A stretch of 64,000 nucleotides of DNA from Cypionkella sp. (GTDB lineage: Bacteria; Pseudomonadota; Alphaproteobacteria; Rhodobacterales; Rhodobacteraceae), in NCBI GenBank assembly GCA_023255415.1, contig JALRIN010000009.1:21406-85405 (forward strand). Reading direction: 5' to 3'. Position 1 is the first letter of the stretch. The number at the start of each line of letters is the position of its first letter. A program made the position numbers and the translations under genes. Under the pieces are notes generated by a model, which ran no database searches, was not told where the DNA came from, and was given only the letters and a program-made list of their open reading frames with translations. Positions 1-7,661 of this stretch are shown piece after piece.

Positions 1-551
1 TGAAACAGATTACTGGTGGTGACAGAATTACAGCACGATTTATGCGGCAGGACAATTTTACGTTCACTCCGCAGTGTACACTGATCGTGGACGCAAATAA
101 TGCCCCCTCTGTTCGTGGTATTGATGAGGCCTTCAGGCGGAGAATGTGCGTCATCCCCTTCGATGTCACGATTACCAAAGAGCAGGCAGATCCGGATTTG
201 CCATCAAAACTGTTGCAAGAGGCCCCAGAGATTTTTCGTTGGATTATTGAAGGGGCCGTGAAATGGTGTGAAAATGGCCTCCAGATGCCAGCGCGTATTC
301 TGCAGGCGACGGAAGAGTATCTAAACGGTGAAGACACGTTTGGAGCGTTCTTGAGCGAGTACTTCGTCGCTGATTGCGACGGAATGGTCACAAATGTAGA
401 AATCCAACATCAGTTTGGTCTTTACACGGGTTCCTTGGGATTGTCGACGTGGACCGCTACATCGATCAGTAAGGAAATGTGCAAAAGGGGTTATAAGCCC
501 TTTCGATCCAACAACAAACGAGGATTTCGGGGGCTGCGATTGCGAATTTAA
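1..551 (+). CDS. Phage/plasmid-type primase-helicase, C-terminal part (5' end outside window)
   Basis: The reading frame is open from the first bases (KQITGGDRITARFMRQ) and ends with TAA at 549-551, so only the C-terminal ~180 residues are present. The segment TGGDRITARF, then a basic/aromatic stretch, then DANNAPSVRGIDEAFRRR matches the end of the P4-type/D5-like (superfamily 3) helicase domain of mobile-element primases, including the arginine-rich sensor region. Such proteins unwind and prime DNA at the origin of satellite phages or plasmids. Base composition is visibly lower in GC than the genes from 0.9 kb on, which fits an integrated element whose edge lies here. A long inverted repeat follows directly. 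No integrase is visible in the window. The internal ATG at 42 is not the start. Confidence 0.8.
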   Translation, partial: KQITGGDRITARFMRQDNFTFTPQCTLIVDANNAPSVRGIDEAFRRRMCVIPFDVTITKEQADPDLPSKLLQEAPEIFRWIIEGAVKWCENGLQMPARILQATEEYLNGEDTFGAFLSEYFVADCDGMVTNVEIQHQFGLYTGSLGLSTWTATSISKEMCKRGYKPFRSNNKRGFRGLRLRI

Positions 552-584
552 CGGCATGGTTTTGTTCACCATTTGAGTAGCTGT

Positions 585-681
585 GACACTCGGGACACTT
601 GCATCACTATAAGCCACATAGCAGTCATAAAGAGAAAAAATGCTGCATGTGCTCTATAGTCTTACAAGTGTCCCGAGTGTC
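585..681. repeat. 17-bp perfect inverted repeat with 63-nt spacer, just downstream of primase
   Basis: GACACTCGGGACACTTG at 585-601 is repeated as its exact reverse complement at 665-681. The spacer adds weaker internal pairing (ACTATA near 606 with TATAGT near 655), so a transcript could fold into one ~97-nt imperfect hairpin. Each arm itself contains two GACACT-like half sites separated by CGG. It lies 33 bp after the primase stop. Possible roles are replication origin, terminator/small RNA or recombination site of the element; the sequence alone does not decide. Confidence 0.75.
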
Positions 682-893
682 CCTGATCTGTGATTTTCCC
701 CATAAATATAAAATGTTTCCTGAATTTTCTGCCGCTAGAAAAATAGCGGGGTGGCGCGTTACCCGCCTGTGGTTTTGCCTTGGGAGGACCAAAATTACTT
801 TAGCCAAAGCAGTGGCAATGGCATCGATACCCAATGTTACGAAGTATAAAGCGTATGATAACACTTTTGGCAGGGTTCCGATTGCGTTTGTGG
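682..893. other. AT-rich non-coding stretch, probable edge of the mobile element
   Basis: No convincing gene is seen. It contains small hairpins (CCGCTA/TAGCGG near 732-749, followed by a GCGGG/CCCGC pair). The ORFs crossing it on both strands have no recognisable domain, run through the inverted repeat and have poor start contexts. It ends where the leftward DUF3726 gene terminates at 894, so the boundary between foreign and core DNA probably lies here. Confidence 0.4.
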
Positions 894-1538
894 TCAGTCT
901 TGATCACGATCAGACGCGCCGGCACCTGCTCTTGACGCCTCTGAGGCTGGCACTGTGGTGCGCATTGCAAAACTGTTTAGCGCGTTGATAGCCGTCAGTG
1001 ACAGGTTGCAGGGTTTCCTGCAGGCTTCGGTTTGAGGCACCTGTTTCATAGCTGCAAGCTGGAGTTTTGCTTGCGTCACGAAAGGTATTTCTGCGCCGAT
1101 AAAAGCAATGCCCCCCTTGGCAGTAAGCACAACCCTTGGCCCTGCGGCAATAAGTTCGAGTGCATGGCCTTTTATCTGGGCCATCCGGCTTAGAAACGGC
1201 AACAAAAGCGCGGGTTGAGCAACAAGGCCTAAGTCGAGCTTTTGATCCTGAAGGTTGGTTTGCGGGAGGTTGACGTAGTCACATAACGAAGCTCCCAGGC
1301 TGATAGGGCAGGTCAGTATTTGCTGGTCACCCCAAGGCAATTCAGGGCCTGCAACTGGGCCAAGCGTCAACAACTGGAGCAAGTATTTCGGGCCATCAAT
1401 CCCCTGCAGGACCAGCCAAGCCGCTGCTGCACCGGCCTCTTCCGCCAATCCCCAACTTAGACCTGCCCCCCTTGCGGCTTTGAGGCAAAGTTGTTCAATC
1501 TCATTTGCGGAAAAATTGCTGCTAACTGGTTCTGTCAC
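894..1538 (-). CDS. DUF3726 family protein of the amine catabolic locus
   Basis: A 214-aa protein whose N-terminus (NEIEQLCLKAARGAGLSWGL, then AEEAG and AAAWL) resembles the DUF3726 family as I recall it. That family has no established biochemical function; my impression that it accompanies betaine-type catabolic genes in Rhodobacteraceae is from memory. No signal peptide or transmembrane segment is seen; it looks soluble and cytoplasmic. It is the last gene of a leftward operon that begins at the ProX-type binding protein or the Ldh2 gene and is only 3 bp downstream of the unknown 555-aa protein, which implies co-transcription. An accessory or assembly role for one of the enzymes upstream is an inference only. 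The start at 1538 gives the conserved N-terminus directly. Confidence 0.7.
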   Translation of the reverse strand: MTEPVSSNFSANEIEQLCLKAARGAGLSWGLAEEAGAAAAWLVLQGIDGPKYLLQLLTLGPVAGPELPWGDQQILTCPISLGASLCDYVNLPQTNLQDQKLDLGLVAQPALLLPFLSRMAQIKGHALELIAAGPRVVLTAKGGIAFIGAEIPFVTQAKLQLAAMKQVPQTEACRKPCNLSLTAINALNSFAMRTTVPASEASRAGAGASDRDQD

Positions 1539-1541
1539 TTA

Positions 1542-3209
1542 TTAACCTGTCGCAACAAAGTCTGCCGGATAGGGTGCGCCCTGAAACAGGCTGATGCGCA
1601 CCCATTTGTCTGACCGCGGATCAAACCGACTTGCGCCAAAAAAGGCTAATTTACAACGCATAAGGTCAATTGGCAGGATGTTTTGCTCGATCAAATTGGC
1701 CTGCACTTCGGCCAAAGGATGGTGTGCGGCGATCTGCAAGCGGCGTATCATAAAGCGATGTTCGGGTTGCTGCAGCAAAAGGCTGGCAATCGGCTGATCG
1801 GGGGCCAGCGGTTCCAGCGCCTGACCCAGCGCCACCGCAAGCCGCGCGATGCACAGCGGTTGTTCAAGCGCGCTGCCCTCTTCGCTGTAGCGAAAGCCAA
1901 GCCTTGGCTCTAGTTTTTCTTCGGACACATACCAAAACCGCGCGGTGTTTTCTGGCAGGGTAAAGTCGATCTGCTGCGCCCAGCCATAGCGTTCGGCCAG
2001 AATAGCGAGCACTTCGGCGATGCTCATAGCGCCGTTGATGGCAAATCCGCCGGCCTCATTTGCGGTCATGCAGTCTGCCAGCCCATCCACCAAAGCGCCG
2101 TGTGGTTCCAGCATCAAGGCCAAAAGCGCCTCTTGCCCTTCAAGTGATAAAGTCTTCGCGCCCCAAAGCCAGAGCAGGTTCCACGGCCGTTCGCCCTGTG
2201 GCCAATTGCCAAGTCGTTCAGCAATCAGCGCCAAATCGCGGCGCAGATCGGTAAGTTTTTCGATCTGGATCGGATGCGCCGAGTGCCAAAGCGCGGCATT
2301 CGCGCGCGCTTGGGCAAGGGCTGCGGCAAAGTCGTGCAGGGTTTGAGCCGTCGCTGCAGGCTGGGCCCGCACCCGGGCCAAAGCCTCTTCGCGCGCCATC
2401 ATCCAATTGTTTAGCAAAATCGGGTGGCGCACCAAAAACGGCGCCATGCCAAGGCCGGTGGAATTGCCAACGCCAAGGCGCCGTTTGATTGCAGGATCAA
2501 GCCGGACGGCCAAGGCGCCACCGCGAAGCGCTGCCAAATGCTCTACAATATCAACGGTGAACTGCCGGATCAGCCAGACCGTCAGCATCTCGGCCTGAAA
2601 CGGCCCACCCAATTCCGGGCGGTGTTCGATCACATGACGATCGGCTGCGCCAAACTTGCCCGCACCATAAACCGCGGTGGTGCGCATCAGATAGCCCACT
2701 GCATCCACTTCACTGTCATCAGGTTGCAGGCCTGCCGCAAGCCGCTCGACGACATGAGCAAACAGCCGCACCGAGCGGTTGGCACGGCTTAGGGTGAGCT
2801 CGCGCGCTGTCACCCGACCTGCTTCTTGCAGCGGCACATTGGCGGCCAGACGGTCAAGATCGGCCGCGCTGGGGTCACCGTCAAACAGCGTAAAGGTGGC
2901 ATCCCAAGCCGTGGCAATCACCCGATCCGAGCGCAGCTCATCGGGCAGATCATGGGCAAAGGCAACAAGACTATAGGTGTGATCTGGCCCGATGGCGCGA
3001 TAAACCGCACGGCCAACGCCCTTGGCATCTATCGCCCAAACCGGACGGTCAAAGCGCCAGTTCTCTTGGCTTACACGCCGCAGCAGGCTGCGCAGAAACG
3101 ACAAGCGCGTTGGATGTGCCGAGCCCATGCGCGAAAGATTCATGATCTCGGCTGCGGGCCTGCGAAAGGCTGCCGCTTCGGGCATCGGGTTTTGCGCGCT
3201 GCAGGTCAT
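1542..3209 (-). CDS. Conserved-looking protein of unknown function (555 aa)
   Basis: I do not recognise this family. The true start is very likely the ATG at 3209-3207, because it overlaps the TGA of the upstream dipeptidase-like gene (ATGA, 4 bp); the longer open frame to 3368 would run through that gene. The protein is soluble, has no signal peptide, and carries a distinctive segment GVGNSTGLGMAPF followed by LVRHPILLNNWMM, reminiscent of a nucleotide- or cofactor-binding turn, plus several Trp-rich segments. Translational coupling to the M19-like protein and the ALDH places it in the amine catabolic pathway, perhaps as an oxidoreductase or regulator-like partner. No function is assigned. 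Confidence 0.7.
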   Translation of the reverse strand: MTCSAQNPMPEAAAFRRPAAEIMNLSRMGSAHPTRLSFLRSLLRRVSQENWRFDRPVWAIDAKGVGRAVYRAIGPDHTYSLVAFAHDLPDELRSDRVIATAWDATFTLFDGDPSAADLDRLAANVPLQEAGRVTARELTLSRANRSVRLFAHVVERLAAGLQPDDSEVDAVGYLMRTTAVYGAGKFGAADRHVIEHRPELGGPFQAEMLTVWLIRQFTVDIVEHLAALRGGALAVRLDPAIKRRLGVGNSTGLGMAPFLVRHPILLNNWMMAREEALARVRAQPAATAQTLHDFAAALAQARANAALWHSAHPIQIEKLTDLRRDLALIAERLGNWPQGERPWNLLWLWGAKTLSLEGQEALLALMLEPHGALVDGLADCMTANEAGGFAINGAMSIAEVLAILAERYGWAQQIDFTLPENTARFWYVSEEKLEPRLGFRYSEEGSALEQPLCIARLAVALGQALEPLAPDQPIASLLLQQPEHRFMIRRLQIAAHHPLAEVQANLIEQNILPIDLMRCKLAFFGASRFDPRSDKWVRISLFQGAPYPADFVATG

Positions 3210-4210
3210 TGCGCGGCCTTTTGCAGCGCGATGTCCGCCGATCCAAAGCTGTTTTGGAAAAATCGCAACCAATTCCCCCCCATGATTGCCGCCACATCGG
3301 TGGTAGAAAAGCCCACCGCGCGTAGCCCTGCTGCCACCTTTGCGAAATCGCGATTGTCGCGAAACCACTCTGGCATGGCAGGAAATCCGGGTGCCGCAGC
3401 CGAGCCTTCGCCGTAGTCAACCGATTTGGTCCACCGCCCGGTGCGCATCCATTCCACCACGCTGTCAGGTTGGTCTTGGCACAGATCCGAGCCAATCGCG
3501 AGCTGTTCGACTCCCATGGTTTCGGCTGTCCGGGCGATCATCGCACAGTAGTCTTGCAAACTGCAGGCGCTGCCGCCCAAAAGGTGATGCGGGTAAAGCG
3601 AAAAGCCCAAAATGCCGCCACTTTCGGCCAAGGCCTTAAGAACACGGTCGGATTTGTTACGCAAAGCCCCATACCATGCCGCTGGATTTGCGTGACTGAT
3701 GGTGATTGGGCGGCTGGAATGGGCAATCGCCTCTAGGGTCGAGCGTTCGGCCGAGTGGCTCATATCGACTACCATGCCGACGCGGTTCATCTCGCTGACT
3801 ACCGCGCGGCCCATGCGGGTTAGGCCTGTATCCTCGGATTCATAACAGCCGGTCGCCAGCAATGATTGGTTGTTATAACTCAGCTGCATAAAGCGCAGGC
3901 CCAAGCGGTGCAGCACCTCGATTAGCCCGATATCATCTTCGATGCAGCTAGGGTTTTGGGCCCCAAAGAACACCGCTGTCCGGCCAGTCGCTTTGGCCAA
4001 AACCACATCTGCGGAGCTAAAGCCCTGAAAGATCAGATCGGGATAAAGCTCGAACCAGCGGTTCCAACGCTCGATATTACTGACCGTTTCGCGAAAGGTT
4101 TCGTGATAGGTGATGGTGGCATGAATGGCATCGACGCCGCCTTCGCGCAACTGGCGAAAGATCCGTTCGGACCAATTGGCATATTGTAACCCGTCGATCA
4201 GCACCGTCAT
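3206..4210 (-). CDS. Membrane dipeptidase-like (peptidase M19 family) protein
   Basis: A 334-aa TIM-barrel amidohydrolase of the renal-dipeptidase family (M19). VDMSH (~150), ISHANPAA (~174), LRNKSD (~185) and AIGSDL (~242) match the family's conserved His, His, Arg-Asn and Asp blocks. However, the usual N-terminal HxD metal pair (DGHxDxP) is DGLQYANW here, and the bridging Glu segment reads FGAQNPSCIED. From memory it resembles the M19-like protein next to the dimethylglycine genes of Pseudomonas (PA5396) more than true dipeptidases. It overlaps both neighbours by 4 bp (ALDH upstream, the 555-aa protein downstream), so it belongs to the same pathway. Substrate is unknown; C-N hydrolysis of a catabolic intermediate is possible. 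Confidence 0.8.
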   Translation of the reverse strand: MTVLIDGLQYANWSERIFRQLREGGVDAIHATITYHETFRETVSNIERWNRWFELYPDLIFQGFSSADVVLAKATGRTAVFFGAQNPSCIEDDIGLIEVLHRLGLRFMQLSYNNQSLLATGCYESEDTGLTRMGRAVVSEMNRVGMVVDMSHSAERSTLEAIAHSSRPITISHANPAAWYGALRNKSDRVLKALAESGGILGFSLYPHHLLGGSACSLQDYCAMIARTAETMGVEQLAIGSDLCQDQPDSVVEWMRTGRWTKSVDYGEGSAAAPGFPAMPEWFRDNRDFAKVAAGLRAVGFSTTDVAAIMGGNWLRFFQNSFGSADIALQKAAQ

Positions 4211-5661
4211 TCTGGAAGACCCGCATAGGTGTAAGATGTTTTAACCGTTGTATAAAATTCCGCCGCATAGCGCCCTTGTTCGCGTGGCCCGTGCGAGGAG
4301 GCGCCGCTTCCGCCAAAGGGCACATGGTAGTCTGTGCCCGCTGTCGGCAGGTTCACCATTACACAGCCCGCCCGAACATTAGCGCGAAAGTGGTTGGCGC
4401 GCGCAAGGCTTTTGGTCATGATCCCAGCGGTAAGACCAAATTCGCTGTCATTGGCGACATGCAGCGCCTCACTATAGCTGGAGACTTTTTGTAGGCAGGT
4501 GATCGGTGCAAACATTTCTTCGCGGTTGATCGTCATATCGTTTCGGGTGTCTGCAAAAACGGCAGGGGCCATAAAATAGCCTTCGGTTTGCCGCTCTAGA
4601 CGGGTGCCGCCGCACAAAAGCTCGGCGCCCTCGGCGCGACCCTGTTCGATGTAGCGCAGGTTTTGCGCAAGCTGGCCTGCACTGACCACAGGACCGATCT
4701 GCGTCTCTGGATCCAGCGCATGGCCCACCCGCAAGGCCTGCGCCGCCGCCACTAGCTTTGCGGCAAAGGCGTCATAGATTTTCTCGTGGACAATCAGCCG
4801 GCTGGCAGCGGTACATTTCTGCCCCGTGCCCCCAAAGGCTGCGCCCGCGGCATGGGTAACTGCCAAATCCAGATCGCAATCCTCCATGATGACCATTGGG
4901 TTTTTCGAGCCCATTTCCATTTGCAGTTTCGGCAAATTTGCAATCGAAGCCGCCGCAATCTGTCGCCCTACGGGCACCGAGCCGGTAAAGCTGATCGCGT
5001 CAACCTCGCGCGCCGTAACCAAGCTGTTGCCCACGCCCGCGCCGGCCCCCATCACAAGGTTAAAGGTGCCCGCAGGCAAGCCCGCCCGTGCGATGATCTC
5101 GGCCATTGCCACGGCGGCGGCGGGGGTCAGATTGGCGGGCTTCCAGACAACCGCATTGCCAAAGGCCAGCGCCGGCGCGATTTTCCACGCGGGCGTGGCA
5201 ATCGGAAAGTTCCAAGGCGAGATCACAGCCACCACGCCCACAGGCTCGCGGCGCACCTCGACTTCGATGCCCAGACGCGTGCTTTCGGCCTGATCGCCCT
5301 GAAGCCGCAGCGCCTCGGCGGCGAAATAGGTGAAAAACTGCCCCGCGCGGTAAACCTCGCCCTTGCCTTCTGCTGCGGGCTTGCCTTCCTCGCGGGCCAA
5401 AAGCGTACCGATCTCGGTCGCGCGCGCCATCATCTCGGTGCCAATCGCCATCAGCACATCATGACGCTTCTGGATGCCCGCTGCCCACCACAGCGGCTGT
5501 GCAGCCCGTCCCGCCATCAGCGCCTGATCCAATTGCGCGGCAGATGCTTGCGCGTAATGCCCGATCAGATCAGACAGGTCCGAAGGGTTGCGGCTTTCGA
5601 TCTCGCCCTCGCCTTGGCACCATTCACCCGCGATAAAGTTGCGCGTTTCTGTCAAAGTCAT
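4207..5661 (-). CDS. NAD(P)-dependent aldehyde dehydrogenase
   Basis: A full-length ALDH-superfamily enzyme of 484 aa from the chosen ATG at 5661, which sits just after the upstream ABC gene's stop with GGGA about 9 nt before it; an in-frame ATG at 5700 would overlap that gene. Visible motifs are PWNFP in the cofactor domain, FTGSVPVG, the catalytic-base segment EMGSKNP and the nucleophile segment GTGQKCTAASR. The GQKCT context resembles alpha-ketoglutaric-semialdehyde and related dehydrogenases more than classical betaine-aldehyde dehydrogenase, but that is an impression. It would oxidise an aldehyde made by the neighbouring oxidases. The operon continues downstream by a 4-bp overlap. Confidence 0.88.
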   Translation of the reverse strand: MTLTETRNFIAGEWCQGEGEIESRNPSDLSDLIGHYAQASAAQLDQALMAGRAAQPLWWAAGIQKRHDVLMAIGTEMMARATEIGTLLAREEGKPAAEGKGEVYRAGQFFTYFAAEALRLQGDQAESTRLGIEVEVRREPVGVVAVISPWNFPIATPAWKIAPALAFGNAVVWKPANLTPAAAVAMAEIIARAGLPAGTFNLVMGAGAGVGNSLVTAREVDAISFTGSVPVGRQIAAASIANLPKLQMEMGSKNPMVIMEDCDLDLAVTHAAGAAFGGTGQKCTAASRLIVHEKIYDAFAAKLVAAAQALRVGHALDPETQIGPVVSAGQLAQNLRYIEQGRAEGAELLCGGTRLERQTEGYFMAPAVFADTRNDMTINREEMFAPITCLQKVSSYSEALHVANDSEFGLTAGIMTKSLARANHFRANVRAGCVMVNLPTAGTDYHVPFGGSGASSHGPREQGRYAAEFYTTVKTSYTYAGLPE

Positions 5662-5677
5662 ATGTTCTGTCCCAATT

Positions 5678-6700
5678 TCATGTATGTGCCAAAGCGGCAA
5701 AAGCCGCTTGCCGTGTCAGCCCGCCCGCAATCGAGCCATCCGCGTGGCGCACGGTGACAGCGCCTTCGGTTTGGGCCAAAAGCGCAAAAGCCTGCTCTAA
5801 AAAGCTGTCAGAGGCCACTTCGCTTGGCCCGCCTTGCACCGCAGGATCGGCGATTGCGCCGCAGGTGACGATGCGGGCGCGGTTCACATCGCGCACAAAG
5901 CGCGCGACATAGTCATCGGCAGGGGCAAGCAAAATCTCGGCTCCGGTGCCAATCTGGCGCATTTCGCCATCCTTCAAGATCGCGATATGGTCGCCCAGGA
6001 ACAGCGCCTCATCCAGATCATGGGTGATAAAGACGATGGTTTTGTGCAAGCGCGCTTGAATCTGTTTCAGCTGGGTCTGCATGTCGTTGCGGATCAGTGG
6101 GTCAAGCGCCGAAAACGCCTCATCCATCAGCAGAATTTCGGCATCTGTCGCCAAGGCGCGCGCCAAACCGACGCGCTGCTGCATGCCGCCCGAAAGCTGC
6201 CCGGGATAGCTGTTTTCAAAGCCCTGCAAGCCGACAAGCTCGATCTGCTCCATCGAGCGGCGGTCGGCCTGTGCCTTGTCCATCCCATCCAAGATCAGTC
6301 CAAGCCGCACATTCTCGAGCACAGTCTTATGCGGCAAAAGCGCAAAGCGCTGGAACACCATCGACACCTTGCGGCGGCGGAAGACGCGCAGCTCTGTGTC
6401 GTTCAGGGTCAGGATATCTTGGCCATCGACCAGAATCCGCCCTGCGGTTGGTTCGATCAAGCGGTTGAAATGGCGAATCAAAGTTGATTTGCCCGAGCCC
6501 GACAGACCCATGATGACAAACAGCTCACCGCGCTCGATCTCTAGGCTGATATCGTTCAGCCCCAAAACATGCGAGGTCTGCGCCAACAGATCGGTTTTGC
6601 TCATGCCCGCTTGCACCTTGGCCATCGCCTCTTGCGGGGTCTTGCCGAAAATCTTGCAAACCTTTTCGACTTTGATCTTCACATCACGGGCCACGGTCAC
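5678..6700 (-). CDS. proV: Glycine betaine/proline-type ABC transporter ATP-binding protein
   Basis: A 340-aa ATPase of the ProV/OpuAA family. Walker A is GLSGSGKST, the signature is LSGGMQQRVGLARAL, Walker B is ILLMDEAFSALD and the H-loop is FITHD. The ~45-residue N-terminal extension (KVCKIFGKTPQEAM) and a short C-terminal regulatory tail fit this family. It energises uptake through the ProW permease of the next gene upstream. The start is GTG at 6700, overlapping the permease stop as GTGA. With ProX and ProW it forms a complete importer for a quaternary or N-methylated amine, probably the substrate degraded by the surrounding enzymes. Confidence 0.93.
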   Translation of the reverse strand: MTVARDVKIKVEKVCKIFGKTPQEAMAKVQAGMSKTDLLAQTSHVLGLNDISLEIERGELFVIMGLSGSGKSTLIRHFNRLIEPTAGRILVDGQDILTLNDTELRVFRRRKVSMVFQRFALLPHKTVLENVRLGLILDGMDKAQADRRSMEQIELVGLQGFENSYPGQLSGGMQQRVGLARALATDAEILLMDEAFSALDPLIRNDMQTQLKQIQARLHKTIVFITHDLDEALFLGDHIAILKDGEMRQIGTGAEILLAPADDYVARFVRDVNRARIVTCGAIADPAVQGGPSEVASDSFLEQAFALLAQTEGAVTVRHADGSIAGGLTRQAAFAALAHT

Positions 6701-7569
6701 TGCTCCAACTTGAGGGATTTTTGCATGCGGCGGCCATAAGACTGCGCAATGCGGTCAAAAATGATCGCCAGAAACACAATGCCCAGCCCGGCCAGCAGGC
6801 CGCGGCTGACCTCAAGTCGTTGAATGCCTTGCAAAACCTGATAGCCCAGCCCGCCTGCGCCGATCATCGAGGCAATCACCACCATCGACAGCGCCATCAT
6901 CGTGGTTTGGTTGATCCCCGCCATGATGGTGGGTAGCGCCAGCGGAATTTGCACCGAAAACAAGGTCTGGCGAGGCGAAGCCCCAAACGAGCGCACCGCT
7001 TCGACAATCTCGGCATCGACTTGGCGAATGCCAAGGTTGGTCAGTCGGATCACGGGCGGGATTGCAAAGATGATCGTGGCCAGCAGGGCTGGGATTTTGC
7101 CCGGGCCAAACAGCATCACAAAGGGGATCAGGTAAATGAAAATCGGCATCGTTTGCATGATGTCCAGAACCGGCAGCACCACCGATTGCATCGGGTTCGA
7201 GCGTGAAATCGCAACGCCCAAAGGAATGCCGATCAAAATAGCCAGAAAGGTCGAGACCAGCATCAGCGCAATGGTTGCCATCGCAGCCTCCCAGACGCCC
7301 AGAACCCCAAGACCCAGCGTCAAGATCGCCACAATCGCCATGGTTTTGAGTTCGCGCGAGGCGGCCCATGCAAGCCCTGCCAGCGCCAGCAGAACCACCC
7401 ACCACGGCAGCCAGATAAGCCCCCGTTCAAGCGCCAAAAGCATTTTCAGGATCGGTAGGAAGATTTGTTCCAGTGTGCGGCCATAAGCGCCGACGATTTC
7501 GTTGAAGCCATCATCGACAAAGCGGCTTAAGGCTTTTAGGTCAAACAGTTGCGGGAATTCTTGACCCAT
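6697..7569 (-). CDS. proW: Glycine betaine/proline-type ABC transporter permease
   Basis: A 290-aa inner-membrane permease with about six hydrophobic segments and the EAA-type cytoplasmic loop (EAVRSFGASPRQTLFSVQIPLALP). The soluble N-terminal ~60 residues (FDLKALSRFVDDGFNEIVGAYG) are typical of ProW/OpuAB. It overlaps proV by 4 bp and lies 92 bp downstream of proX, with a strong stem-loop in the gap. Function: transmembrane channel for a betaine-like substrate. Confidence 0.93.
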   Translation of the reverse strand: MGQEFPQLFDLKALSRFVDDGFNEIVGAYGRTLEQIFLPILKMLLALERGLIWLPWWVVLLALAGLAWAASRELKTMAIVAILTLGLGVLGVWEAAMATIALMLVSTFLAILIGIPLGVAISRSNPMQSVVLPVLDIMQTMPIFIYLIPFVMLFGPGKIPALLATIIFAIPPVIRLTNLGIRQVDAEIVEAVRSFGASPRQTLFSVQIPLALPTIMAGINQTTMMALSMVVIASMIGAGGLGYQVLQGIQRLEVSRGLLAGLGIVFLAIIFDRIAQSYGRRMQKSLKLEQ

Positions 7570-7589
7570 TTTGATATCCTTGATCCTGA

Positions 7590-7627
7590 AAAATCGGGCG
7601 GCAGGTCCAAATCTGAAACTGCCGCCC
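7590..7627 (-). terminator. Stem-loop between proX and proW (probable attenuator/stabiliser)
   Basis: GGGCGGCAG (7596-7604) and CTGCCGCCC (7619-7627) form a perfect 9-bp stem with a 14-nt loop. Read on the minus strand it is followed by CGATTTTTC. Its position right after the binding-protein gene suits partial termination or 3'-end protection, giving more ProX than permease. Confidence 0.65.
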
Positions 7628-7661
7628 CGTGTAGTTTTGGTTTACGAACCTGTCTTACAGA

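Noticed and set aside
599..988. 129-codon ORF on the plus strand downstream of the primase
   Set aside because: It crosses the inverted repeat, has no ribosome site or recognisable domain and overlaps the end of the DUF3726 gene.
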